This document shows, piece by piece, positions 33,961 to 41,960 of a stretch of DNA of 64,000 nucleotides (within the stretch, counting starts at the first letter, position 1; the number at the start of each line of letters is the position of its first letter). This DNA comes from Burkholderia sp. Leaf177. GTDB lineage: Bacteria; Pseudomonadota; Gammaproteobacteria; Burkholderiales; Burkholderiaceae. The position numbers and the translations under genes are program-made. Location of the stretch: positions 124,001 through 188,000 of the forward strand of contig NZ_LMPF01000025.1 of the NCBI RefSeq assembly GCF_001424345.1, written 5' to 3'. The notes beneath the pieces were generated by a model. That model did no database searches, had not been told where the DNA came from, and saw only the letters and a program-made list of their open reading frames with translations.

Positions 33961-35373
33961 ATGCACAAGAAATTAGTGGCGCTGTTTGCGCTGATACCGA
34001 GCCTGCTGCTCGCGGCGTGCGCTGTTCAACCCGCGAAGCACGCCGACTTGCCATCGACGGTAAAAACGATCGCACCCGAAAACTGGAGCGTCGATGCACC
34101 GCAAGACAATACCGATACCGCCGCGTGGTGGCTGCAATTCGGCGACCCTGTGCTGCACGAACTGGTGGCATCGGTGCTGAGTCAGAACCTCGATGTTCAA
34201 GCCGCGGTCGAGCGTGTGAAACAGGCGCAGGCCGTCACCACGCAACGCAGAGCCGCGCTCTTGCCCGAGCTGGACGCAACGGCGACCGCGGCGAACACGC
34301 GCCAGAACGCACCGCCGCCATTGGGTTACGTACGTGAGGCCGGTTTTGGATTGGCGCTCAACTGGACGCCCGATGTGTTCGGCGGAGAACGCCTTGAGTT
34401 GCTGGCGGCCGAAGCGCAACTGACGGGCCGCCAGCATGCCGTCGATGAACTTCGTCTTGCGCTCGCGGCGAACACTGCATCGGTGTATGTGGATTTACGA
34501 TGGGCGCAAACCGAGCAAAAGATTCTGCAGGATAACGTATCAATCCGCGAACGTGCGCTCAAGTTGACGCAAGAGCGCATGCAATACGGGCTCTCCACGC
34601 GGCTCGACGTAGCGCGTGCGCAGAACCAGTTGAGCGAGTTGCAATCGCGCTTGCCGCGCGCGGCATCGACCATTCAACACCAGTTGAGCCTGATCGCCGT
34701 GTACTCGGGCCGCACGCCGGAATCCGTCGATACCCTCGTGCTCGCGACGCCCGCCGCGATTCCGACGCCGGCCAATGCCGTGCCGCAAATGCTGCCATCC
34801 GAGGCGTTATTGCGTCGCCCCGATGTCCGCAGCGCCTACGCCGAGCTCACCCAACGCGCGGCTGAAGTCGGCGTGGCGAATGCCAATCGCTATCCGAAAT
34901 TTTCGCTGCAACTGACCGATGGTTTGCTGGCATCGTCGTATCTCGGCTTGCCTACATTGACCGATAACCTTTTCAGCGCCGCGCTCAACGCGACAAGTCC
35001 AATCTTCAACGCCGGGCGCATCACAGCGGGTATCGAGCAGAACGAAAGCCGCATGCGCGAGTCCGATCTGCGGCTGCGCCAGACCATGCTGCAGGCGCTG
35101 AAAGACGTGGAGGACACACGCAGCGATCTTGTCAGCACGTCGGAACAGGCGGATCGCTTGAAAGATGCATTGCAGTCGTCGGATCAATCGTTACGGCTTT
35201 CCACGCAGCTTTACAAGGGCGGCGCGAGCGGTTTCCTCGATGTCCTCGCGGCGCAGGACGCTTATCTCAAGGACTCGGACGCGCTGAATCAGGCGAAGCG
35301 CGAGCACGCGCTGGCGGCGGTTGCGCTGTATCGATCGCTCGGTGGCGGCTGGAGCGAGACGCGGCAGGAATGA
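33961..35373 (+). CDS. Efflux outer-membrane lipoprotein, NodT/OprM family
   Basis: A 470-residue TolC-like protein with a lipoprotein signal peptide (lipobox LLAAC, Cys20) and two outer-membrane efflux repeats with typical helical segments (ERVKQAQAVTTQRRAALLPELDATATAAN and QLYKGGASGFLDVLAAQDAYL). It opens the exit duct of the EmrAB pump. It starts 8 nt after emrB and ends the operon. Confidence 0.93.
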   Translation: MHKKLVALFALIPSLLLAACAVQPAKHADLPSTVKTIAPENWSVDAPQDNTDTAAWWLQFGDPVLHELVASVLSQNLDVQAAVERVKQAQAVTTQRRAALLPELDATATAANTRQNAPPPLGYVREAGFGLALNWTPDVFGGERLELLAAEAQLTGRQHAVDELRLALAANTASVYVDLRWAQTEQKILQDNVSIRERALKLTQERMQYGLSTRLDVARAQNQLSELQSRLPRAASTIQHQLSLIAVYSGRTPESVDTLVLATPAAIPTPANAVPQMLPSEALLRRPDVRSAYAELTQRAAEVGVANANRYPKFSLQLTDGLLASSYLGLPTLTDNLFSAALNATSPIFNAGRITAGIEQNESRMRESDLRLRQTMLQALKDVEDTRSDLVSTSEQADRLKDALQSSDQSLRLSTQLYKGGASGFLDVLAAQDAYLKDSDALNQAKREHALAAVALYRSLGGGWSETRQE

Positions 35374-35435
35374 TGTGGAAAGGACGCCTCGGGTAACATC
35401 GGGCATCTTTCGCCAACCGATGCTCGACCCCGCGC

Positions 35436-36365
35436 ATGGCACTCAAAAACTTGCTGAGACGGCTTGACCTGACCACGCTGCAACTTTTCCTCGCCGTCTA
35501 CGAGGAGGGCACGCTCACGCGCGCCGCGGAACGCGAGGCGATCGCCGTGTCGGCTGCAAGCAAGCGCTTGCTCGAACTCGAACAGGCCGTGGGCGCGCCG
35601 TTATTCGTTCGTCGCGCGCGCGGCATGGAACTCACGCCGGCCGGCGAAACGCTGTTGCACCACGCGCGCCGCGTGCTGCGCGATGTCGAGAATATCGGCA
35701 TCGAACTTGCCGAGCATGCGACCGGCGTGCGCGGTTACGTGCGCATGATGGCAAACCTCTCGGCCATTGTGGAGTTCTTGCCGGAAGACCTTCGCGCATT
35801 CTTTTCGATGAACGAACGCATCAAGCTCGACCTCGAAGAGCGGCCGAGCAGCGGCGTGGTGGAGGGCATTGCTGACAGCCTCGCGGATGTCGGTATCTGC
35901 TCGGGCGAAGCCGACACGCGCGGCCTTCATGTCTCGCATTACCGGCATGATTCGCTCGTGGTCGTGATGCGCGAAGACCACGCGCTTGCGGGACGTGAGA
36001 AGGTAGCGTTCGTCGAGACACTCGATGGCGATCATGTCGGCTTGCATGCAGCAAGCTCAATCAACTTGCGCACGCACATGGCCGCGCGACAGGCGGGCAA
36101 ACCCTTGCGGCTGCGCATCCAGGTGCCCGGTTTCGATGCCGTCTGCCGCATGGTCCAGACGGGTCTGGGCATCAGCGTGCTGCCGCTGAAGGTGTTCAAC
36201 ACGGTGGGGCGACCGCTCGGCTTGACCGCCGTCACGCTCGATGAACCCTGGAGCCAGCGCGATTTGATCGTTGTAGTACGCGATGTCAACGCGCTGTCGC
36301 CAGTCAGCAAAATGCTCTTCGATCACCTACTTTCGGTTGAACACAAAGAGCAAAACCCCGCCTGA
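35436..36365 (+). CDS. LysR-family regulator
   Basis: A 309-residue regulator with helix-turn-helix residues about 10-65 (LQLFLAVYEEGTLTRAAEREAIAVSAASKRLLELE) and an effector domain. It precedes a CoA-transferase and an MFS transporter gene on the same strand, a common arrangement for control of carboxylic-acid use. A dyad at 36434-36450 in front of the CoA-transferase gene could be its binding site. Confidence 0.9.
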   Translation: MALKNLLRRLDLTTLQLFLAVYEEGTLTRAAEREAIAVSAASKRLLELEQAVGAPLFVRRARGMELTPAGETLLHHARRVLRDVENIGIELAEHATGVRGYVRMMANLSAIVEFLPEDLRAFFSMNERIKLDLEERPSSGVVEGIADSLADVGICSGEADTRGLHVSHYRHDSLVVVMREDHALAGREKVAFVETLDGDHVGLHAASSINLRTHMAARQAGKPLRLRIQVPGFDAVCRMVQTGLGISVLPLKVFNTVGRPLGLTAVTLDEPWSQRDLIVVVRDVNALSPVSKMLFDHLLSVEHKEQNPA

Positions 36366-36468
36366 GCGTTCGCCGTTCGCGAACGGTCGTTGGTGAATTG
36401 CGGTTGGACGCGGAGCGTGGCGCGCTCCTAAGCTGTCTTCAGACTAGACATTTCTGGAGACATGCATC

Positions 36469-37662
36469 ATGGCCGGACCTCTTGCAGGTATTCGTGTGAT
36501 CGAGATTGGCACGCTTATCGCAGCGCCTTTTGCAGCTCGGCTAATGGGTGAATTTGGCGCCGACGTGATCAAGATCGAGGCGCCCGAAAACGGCGATCCG
36601 CTTCGCAAATGGCGAAAGCTGCACGAGGGCACATCGCTCTGGTGGTATCTGCAATCGCGCAACAAGAAGTCGGTTTGCGTGAACCTCAAGTCGCCGGATG
36701 GCGTGGATGTCGTCAAGCGCCTCGTCGCGGACGCGGACGTCATCATCGAAAATCTGCGTCCCGGCGCGCTCGAAAAACTCGGCCTCGGCTGGGACGTCCT
36801 GCACGAAATCAATCCCAAACTCACCATGGTGCGTATCTCCGGATACGGACAATCCGGGCCGTATCGCGACCGTCCGGGCTTCGGCGCGATTGGCGAGGCG
36901 ATGGGCGGCATTCGCTACACCACCGGCGAGGTCAACGGTGCGCCGGCCCGCGTGGGCGTGAGTCTCGGCGACTCGCTTGCGTCGCTGCATGGCGTGATCG
37001 GCGCGTTGATGTCCATCTTGCGCGTGAAGACCGGGCAGGGTGACGGGCAAGTGGTGGATGTATCGCTGGTTGAAAGCGTCTTCAATCTGATGGAAAGCCT
37101 GATTCCCGAATACGATTTGCTGGGTCATGTACGTGAGCGCAGCGGCGGCGCGTTGCCGGGCATCGCGCCATCGAATACGTACCCAACGGAAGACAACGGT
37201 TATGTTGTGATTGCCGGCAACAGCGATCCGATTTTCAAGCGCCTCATGCACGTGATAGGCCGCCCCGATCTCGCCGATGACCCCGCGCTCGCCCGCAACG
37301 ACGGCCGTGCCGCGCGAAGCGAACAACTCGATGCCGCCATCACGGCTTGGACCTCGCACCATTGCACGGAAGATGTGATCGCCGCGCTCGAAGCGGCGGA
37401 AGTGCCTGCAGGCAGGATCTATTCCGTGGCGGACATTGTCGCCGACCCGCATTACCAGGCGCGCGATATGTTGCTCGATGCGGCGTTGCCCGGCGGTGTC
37501 TCGGTGAAAATGCCGGGCATTGTCCCCAAGCTGTCGGACACTCCTGGCGAAGTGCGCTGGCAGGGTCCGTCGCTCGGAGAACATACGGATTCCGTACTAA
37601 ATGTTCTCGGATTCGATGCACAGGACGTTGCCCGCCTGCGCCGCGAAGGCGCGGTCCAATAA
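36469..37662 (+). CDS. Family III CoA-transferase (CaiB/BaiF type)
   Basis: A 397-residue enzyme beginning with AGIRVIEIGTLIAAPFAARLMGEFGADVIKIE, the CaiB N-terminal nucleotide-binding fold. The catalytic-type aspartate lies in VVDVSLVESVFN near residue 190, and the family's NKKSVCVNLKSPDG is present. It transfers CoA between carboxylic acids in the cytoplasm; the acids are unknown. CTGGAGA precedes the ATG. The MFS gene 65 nt downstream probably imports the substrate. Confidence 0.93.
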   Translation: MAGPLAGIRVIEIGTLIAAPFAARLMGEFGADVIKIEAPENGDPLRKWRKLHEGTSLWWYLQSRNKKSVCVNLKSPDGVDVVKRLVADADVIIENLRPGALEKLGLGWDVLHEINPKLTMVRISGYGQSGPYRDRPGFGAIGEAMGGIRYTTGEVNGAPARVGVSLGDSLASLHGVIGALMSILRVKTGQGDGQVVDVSLVESVFNLMESLIPEYDLLGHVRERSGGALPGIAPSNTYPTEDNGYVVIAGNSDPIFKRLMHVIGRPDLADDPALARNDGRAARSEQLDAAITAWTSHHCTEDVIAALEAAEVPAGRIYSVADIVADPHYQARDMLLDAALPGGVSVKMPGIVPKLSDTPGEVRWQGPSLGEHTDSVLNVLGFDAQDVARLRREGAVQ

Positions 37663-37726
37663 CACCTTCCGCAATCCCTTCAATAACCATGACCGGACCA
37701 AGCAACGAGTCCGGCAGGAGACAATC

Positions 37727-39073
37727 ATGAGCGTTCCAGGCGTCACGGCAACAGCAGTACACGAACCCAGCGAAACCGACTTCAAGGCGATCATCCGGAA
37801 GGTTGCATGGCGCGTGATGCCGCTGATCATGATCTGCTATCTGTTCGCATTCTTCGACCGTATCAACATCAGCTTTGCGAAGTTCCAGTTGCAAAGCGAC
37901 CTGGGTTTCTCCGATACCGCCTACGGCCTTGGTGCAAGCCTTTTTGTCATCGGCTACGTATTGTTCGAAGTCCCAAGTAATTTGATGTTGTACAAGGTCG
38001 GCGCCCGCCGATGGATCGCGCGCATCATGATTTCTTGGGGTATCGCCACGAGCCTGATGGTGTTTGTCGGCAACGAATGGCAGTTCTATACGCTGCGTTT
38101 TATCATCGGTGCAATGGAAGCGGGCTTCGCTCCCGGCGTGCTGTACTACCTCACCCTGTGGTTCCCGGCGAGTCATCGCGGACGCATTACGTCGTTGCTG
38201 TTTCTGGCCTCCGCATTTTCAGGTCTGGTCGGCGCGCCGCTTTCGGGGCTCGTGCTGGGCCACATGGATGGTGTCCTGGGCATTCGCGGCTGGCACTGGC
38301 TCTTTCTTCTCGGCGGCTTGCCGTGTGTCGTGCTCGGCGTGCTCGTGCTCAAGACGCTGAAAGACCGTATCGAAGATGCAGGTTGGCTGAGCGCTACCGA
38401 AAAATCGATGCTCGCAAGCCGTATCGTGCGTCAGGCACCGCATTCGGGCGCGGGGCGATCGCTCTGGGGCGCAATCAAAACGCCGGGTTTCCTGACGCTT
38501 GGGCTGGTCTACTTTCTGATTCAGGTTGCTTCCTACGGACTCAACTTCTGGGCGCCGCAACTAATCCGCAGCGCGGGCACGCACAATCCGACGACCATCG
38601 GTCTGCTGACTGCCGTGCCTTATATTTGCGGCGCGATCTGCATGGTCGTGGTCGGCCGTCTGTCGGATGCGTCCGGCGAGCGCCGCAAGTTCGTCTCCGG
38701 ACTCTTATTGATGGCGGCGATCGGCTTCTTCGCCGCAGGCATCTTCGATAAACAAACCGGCCTGCTCATTATTTCGCTTGGCGTGATGGGCGGCGGCGTG
38801 GTGGCATCGATCCCGGCTTTCTGGGCGCTGCCACCCAAATTGCTGACGGGCGCCGGCGCAGCGGGTGGAATCGCGTTGATCAATACGCTCGGGCAACTCG
38901 GCGGAATCGTGAGTCCAGTGATGGTCGGCCGGGTTCGGGACTTAACGGGCAGCACAACGCCTGCGTTATATGCAATCGGAGCAATGAGCCTGATTTGCGC
39001 CGCTATTTTGCTATTCGGGCTGCCAGCAACGTTGCGGCAAAAGGATCAATCCGACGCGCGTATTTCCGCCTGA
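37727..39073 (+). CDS. MFS transporter, anion:cation symporter (ACS) family
   Basis: A 448-residue, 12-helix transporter with the ACS-type helix 1 CYLFAFFDRINISFAKFQLQ and helix 2 YGLGASLFVIGYVLFEVPSNL. This family imports organic anions such as tartrate, phthalate or hexuronates. ATG at 37727 follows CAGGAG. It is cotranscribed with the CoA-transferase gene and followed by a strong terminator. Confidence 0.93.
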   Translation: MSVPGVTATAVHEPSETDFKAIIRKVAWRVMPLIMICYLFAFFDRINISFAKFQLQSDLGFSDTAYGLGASLFVIGYVLFEVPSNLMLYKVGARRWIARIMISWGIATSLMVFVGNEWQFYTLRFIIGAMEAGFAPGVLYYLTLWFPASHRGRITSLLFLASAFSGLVGAPLSGLVLGHMDGVLGIRGWHWLFLLGGLPCVVLGVLVLKTLKDRIEDAGWLSATEKSMLASRIVRQAPHSGAGRSLWGAIKTPGFLTLGLVYFLIQVASYGLNFWAPQLIRSAGTHNPTTIGLLTAVPYICGAICMVVVGRLSDASGERRKFVSGLLLMAAIGFFAAGIFDKQTGLLIISLGVMGGGVVASIPAFWALPPKLLTGAGAAGGIALINTLGQLGGIVSPVMVGRVRDLTGSTTPALYAIGAMSLICAAILLFGLPATLRQKDQSDARISA

Positions 39074-39408
39074 TTGACGTGGCATTTCATTTAGGCGCTG
39101 TTTCGGTATCAGCCGAAGCGGCGTTTTTATTTGCGGATTATCTAAAACGGCCAAACCTACCGTTATTTAATTAGTCCAATCATAAAGCAGCAATATCGCC
39201 CGACACACTTCATCCGTTGCTTTAAATATCCTCGCGGCATATCCGCGCGGCAAGCGTTCCGCAGGTTTCGTCGGTACGAATTGCCTTGCCCAAATCACCG
39301 TTTCGGCGCATCCTTCATCGTTCCGATGCCGATGACCGCCTGTTTTTCCTTATCGGTACATCAGGCGTTTCCCAAGACGGTCAGCGCAGTGTTTTCAGCG
39401 AGTGCGTT
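39074..39408. other. Intergenic region after the MFS gene
   Basis: 335 bases. The first part is the MFS terminator (39096-39128); 39130-39240 is clearly A+T richer than its surroundings and may hold the promoter of the small-protein gene at 39409. A longer in-frame start for that gene at 39286 is open but adds residues without the family pattern. Nothing else is evident. Confidence 0.5.
39096..39128 (+). terminator. Terminator of the CoA-transferase/MFS operon
   Basis: Arms CGCTGTTTCGG (39096-39106) and CCGAAGCGGCG (39113-39123), two G-U pairs, 6-nt loop, five T at 39124-39128. Confidence 0.88.
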
Positions 39409-39789
39409 ATGACCATCCATATCGTCGAATACCGCGGCTTTGCGTTGCGCGCTTATTCACAGCAGATTTTCCCGCCCCACGGCGATCCGTTCGCAAAAGG
39501 CCCAAAGAGATTTTCCGCAATTGTCCAGATTGATTCGGTACCCACCGACAACGCGACATCAAAGCGATATTCGCCGGGTTTGAAGGGCACGGAGCCGGCC
39601 AGCGCGGATGACGCGATCGAACTTGCGTTGCAATACGGCCGCGACATCATTGACGGCAAGGTGCAGGCAGGTGCGCTGTACAACGCAAGAAGCGGGCGTT
39701 TTTCGCATTCAGTGAGACGATTCAGGCCGGCCGTCGCGCCTGCGCCGCTGCAAGCGAGCAGCGACGGCGTGATGAACGACAGCGCATGA
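39409..39789 (+). CDS. Small YRG-family protein of unknown function (126 aa)
   Basis: A 126-residue soluble protein: VEYRGFALRAYSQQIFPPHG at the N-terminus, a strand-like FSAIVQIDSV, then ADDAIELALQYGRDIIDGKV and a basic, Ala/Pro-rich tail. The YRG start and the A...A..Yg..iidG.v ending recur in the next genes, so it belongs to a local paralogous set. I know no function. ATG at 39409 aligns with the paralogue starts. Confidence 0.7.
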   Translation: MTIHIVEYRGFALRAYSQQIFPPHGDPFAKGPKRFSAIVQIDSVPTDNATSKRYSPGLKGTEPASADDAIELALQYGRDIIDGKVQAGALYNARSGRFSHSVRRFRPAVAPAPLQASSDGVMNDSA

Positions 39790-39865
39790 ACTTGCGCTAA
39801 GAGCCTGGCAGCAATACCGCGCGACGAAATCTCGGGGGTCGCGCAATAACCGAAAGAGCATGATC

Positions 39866-40150
39866 ATGAACGACACAGTAAGAAGCTATCGCGGCCTGGA
39901 AATCTACCCGCTGATTTACCCGCATAAGCCGCGCGGCGCGGACGGTTCGCGCCACTATGATTCCGGGTTCGACGCCGCCGTGAAAATCTCGCGGCGCGGT
40001 GTTGACGACAGCACCACGACCAGCCGCGTTTATCGCGTGCCGGGTGAAAGCCCGTTCAGCGGTTCAGGTGAAGCGCGCCTTGCATCAATGCGCTATGCCG
40101 AGCAACTGATTGACGGAAGCGTGGCGGGCGAGTCGATCGCCGATCTATGA
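39866..40150 (+). CDS. Small YRG-family protein of unknown function (94 aa)
   Basis: A 94-residue paralogue of the preceding gene: VRSYRGLEIYPLIYPHKPRG, FDAAVKISRRG, then ARLASMRYAEQLIDGSVAG. Two ATGs lie close together; 39866 has AAGAG at the right distance, 39860 does not. It overlaps the next gene by 4 nt, so the two are coupled. Confidence 0.7.
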   Translation: MNDTVRSYRGLEIYPLIYPHKPRGADGSRHYDSGFDAAVKISRRGVDDSTTTSRVYRVPGESPFSGSGEARLASMRYAEQLIDGSVAGESIADL

Positions 40151-40422
40151 ATTACCCATCCTCGCTCGACCATTCACGCGCCGCGTCGCCATCTGACAAA
40201 CCTGCCGTGCAAAGCAACTACAACGTGGCCGTATCGTCCAGACGCGCAACGGGTGGCACCATGCCCACGCTGCGCGTGACGCGCCTCTCGGATAAACGCG
40301 TGATCTACCCATTCGTGGGCTGCGCCGACATGCCGCTTTTCCCTGACGCACAAAGCGCTCGCGATTACGCCGAACGGTATGGTGCGAGCCTCGTTGAAGG
40401 CGATATCGCCGTGCCGGAATGA
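40147..40422 (+). CDS. Small protein with the same C-terminal pattern (91 aa; possibly DUF6723)
   Basis: A 91-residue protein with a Ser-rich N-terminus, NYNVAVSSRRATGGTMPTLRVTRLSDKRVIYPF, and a C-terminal SARDYAERYGASLVEGDIA that matches the ending of the two preceding proteins. It resembles small Burkholderiaceae proteins labelled DUF6723, from memory only. Its start codon overlaps the upstream stop. Confidence 0.65.
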   Translation: MNYPSSLDHSRAASPSDKPAVQSNYNVAVSSRRATGGTMPTLRVTRLSDKRVIYPFVGCADMPLFPDAQSARDYAERYGASLVEGDIAVPE

Positions 40423-40495
40423 CATTCGGATGCAACGGTTCGCGGCCATCAAGATGAATCGTTACATTGCATGACTAAGCTCAATCCGAAATAGC

Positions 40496-40524
40496 TTGAC
40501 ACGGCCTCTCACGGGACGTAATCT
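40496..40524 (+). promoter_or_regulatory. Promoter of the cold-shock gene
   Basis: TTGACA (40496-40501), 17-nt spacer, TAATCT (40519-40524). Transcription from about 40531 would give a leader of roughly 138 nt before the ATG at 40669, a length typical of cold-regulated csp mRNAs. The leader is C+T rich. Confidence 0.6.
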
Positions 40525-40668
40525 GAGGGTCGAAGTATTCAAGAAGTTCGATTGCTGTTCATCATTCTCCGTTGTCATCTCCGCGGTATTTGTTGTCCTC
40601 TCACTTCCTTGAAGCTTCTCTTGCCTCATTCAGAGGCTGCATCATCTTTATATTTTCAAGGATTTAAT

Positions 40669-40872
40669 ATGGATACCGGTATCGTCAAGTGGTTCAACGA
40701 CAGCAAGGGCTTCGGCTTCATTACGCCTGATGCAGGCGGCGACGACCTCTTCGCCCACTTTTCGGAAATTCGCAGCGAAGGCTTCAAGACCCTCGCCGAA
40801 AACCAGAAGGTTAGCTTCGAAACGAAGCAAGGCCCGAAGGGTCTGCAAGCATCGAACATCACGCCGCTGTAA
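40669..40872 (+). CDS. cspA: Cold-shock protein, CspA family
   Basis: A 67-residue OB-fold protein with both RNA-binding motifs, KGFGFI (RNP1) and DLFAHF (an RNP2 variant of VFVHF). It is an RNA chaperone that keeps mRNA unstructured in cold or stress. AAGGA lies just before the ATG. It is placed among the small YRG-type genes, with its own promoter and long leader; a perfect 12-bp hairpin follows. Confidence 0.96.
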   Translation: MDTGIVKWFNDSKGFGFITPDAGGDDLFAHFSEIRSEGFKTLAENQKVSFETKQGPKGLQASNITPL

Positions 40873-40893
40873 TTGACGGTGTAGTTGTTTAAC

Positions 40894-40921
40894 GTGTGAA
40901 CTGGATTGCTCCAGTTCACAC
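40894..40921. terminator. Perfect hairpin after cspA without T run
   Basis: Arms GTGTGAACTGGA (40894-40905) and TCCAGTTCACAC (40910-40921) with a TTGC loop. There is no following T run on the plus strand, so it may be a weak terminator or an mRNA 3'-end stabiliser. Confidence 0.5.
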
Positions 40922-41081
40922 GCGTAGCAAAAATTATGTATCAAGCGTTTCGCGGAGCTTTGGCTCCCGGTTGCTGAAGTCGTCTCGGGCAAGTGAGTTT
41001 CAAGTCACCTTGTTCTTTGCGGCATCGCTTCCATCAGCATTGCACTTGTCTGCCTATGCTTGCATGTGTTGCACTTCCACT

Positions 41082-41138
41082 TTAGTCCGCTGTCGCATTA
41101 GTCCTCTGCCGCTTTAGTCCCCTGCAATTTCCTGCAAT
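41082..41138. repeat. Three tandem 16-bp repeats
   Basis: TTAGTCCGCTGTCGCA (41082-41097), TTAGTCCTCTGCCGCT (41098-41113) and TTAGTCCCCTGCAATT (41114-41129) are contiguous and share TTAGTCC-N-CTG. A further short direct repeat, CCTGCAAT at 41121-41128 and 41131-41138, overlaps the third unit. Confidence 0.75.
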
Positions 41139-41312
41139 ACTCCGCTGCCACGTTGCGCTTTATCGAGCGTTTTCGTTCATTGCCGCGTTTGTGTCTAGGG
41201 CTGCTTTCTGCTGTGTTCCTGCTGCTCCTCTGCGAATTTATGGCCTCGTGCCAGTAACAACACATCCCTATGATGGCTTTTGTGGGATGGCGTTTATTCG
41301 TGTGTTTTACTT

Positions 41313-41537
41313 ATGCATAACTCTAAAATTTATCAATATAACGGCTATAAAGTCGTAGCTTTTGCCCATCGCTTGCCAGACGGGCTGTTCGCATCGAATT
41401 TGCTGCTTGAACGCAATTGCGGCGCGAGAAAAGGTAACCGCTATCAATTTCACGCTCTCGACTACTTCAAGGACGAGTCACAAGCAATCGGCCATTCCCG
41501 CAAATGGGCCCATAAGTGGGTCGATACACGCGGCTGA
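41313..41537 (+). CDS. Small protein of unknown function near cspA (74 aa)
   Basis: A 74-residue basic protein, IYQYNGYKVVAFAHRLPDGLFASNLLLER followed by a helical tail (DESQAIGHSRKWAHKWVDTRG). The YNGYKV start loosely echoes the YRGLEI start of the upstream paralogues, but similarity is weak. No clear ribosome site is seen; the frame is preferred because of its pattern and the terminator that follows at 41595. Confidence 0.55.
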   Translation: MHNSKIYQYNGYKVVAFAHRLPDGLFASNLLLERNCGARKGNRYQFHALDYFKDESQAIGHSRKWAHKWVDTRG

Positions 41538-41594
41538 GTTGAACTGTTTGTGAATACCGACTGACGCGCCCTAACGGCGCGGGACAAATACTAC

Positions 41595-41616
41595 AGCGCA
41601 CTTCAGGTGCGCTTTT
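41595..41616 (+). terminator. Terminator after the 74-aa gene
   Basis: Arms AGCGCAC (41595-41601) and GTGCGCT (41607-41613), TTCAG loop, followed by TTT. Confidence 0.7.
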
Positions 41617-41700
41617 GTCGTTTACGTGCTCCCCATCCGCAAAAGATACCGCTGAGATTTAGCCCCTCGGAAAATCCGGTAATAAATTTGCATCTTTTCC

Positions 41701-41727
41701 TCAAGCTATCTTTTTGGCTGTCGATAA
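41701..41727 (+). promoter_or_regulatory. Sigma-28 (FliA)-type promoter of the chemoreceptor gene
   Basis: TCAAGCTA, an 11-nt spacer and GTCGATAA match the FliA consensus TAAAGTTT-N11-GCCGATAA at 5 of 8 and 7 of 8 positions with exact spacing. The gene product is a chemoreceptor, a standard FliA target. Confidence 0.7.
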
Positions 41728-41960
41728 ACATCTTGCCTGCATCGACAAATGTGTGACGGAGCATCACCAAAAAAGCTTACCGCGTTCGAGGAAGAGAGCC
41801 TCGCCGTCTAGAGCACTTTGCGACAGGCACGGCCCGCGGGCCAGACCATCACCAAGACTACTGGTTGGTCCGCGCCGCACTCGATCCGCTGTCGGCTCTT
41901 TGGGGGCAAAGACCGCAGCGGCAACTCAGCCGTTATGCCCGTGGGGGCAGGAGTCGCCAC

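Larger units (their letters stand above)
40873..41312. other. Intergenic region after cspA with hairpin and tandem repeats
   Basis: 440 bases, pyrimidine rich on the plus strand. It contains the hairpin at 40894-40921, three 16-bp tandem repeats at 41082-41129 and a 10-bp repeat of CCTGCAAT at 41121-41138. No credible gene is seen. Confidence 0.55.
41538..41960. other. Intergenic region with terminator and chemoreceptor promoter
   Basis: 423 bases containing the terminator at 41595-41616, the sigma-28-like promoter at 41701-41727 and a leader of about 225 nt before the chemoreceptor. A large open frame in another phase spans 41714-42514 but overlaps the receptor gene and is not coding. Confidence 0.55.

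Noticed and set aside
39286..39408. Longer N-terminus of the 126-aa gene
   Set aside because: The added residues do not fit the paralogue pattern and there is no ribosome site at 39286.
41728..41960. c-di-GMP riboswitch in the chemoreceptor leader
   Set aside because: I looked for the conserved core of known classes and did not find it.
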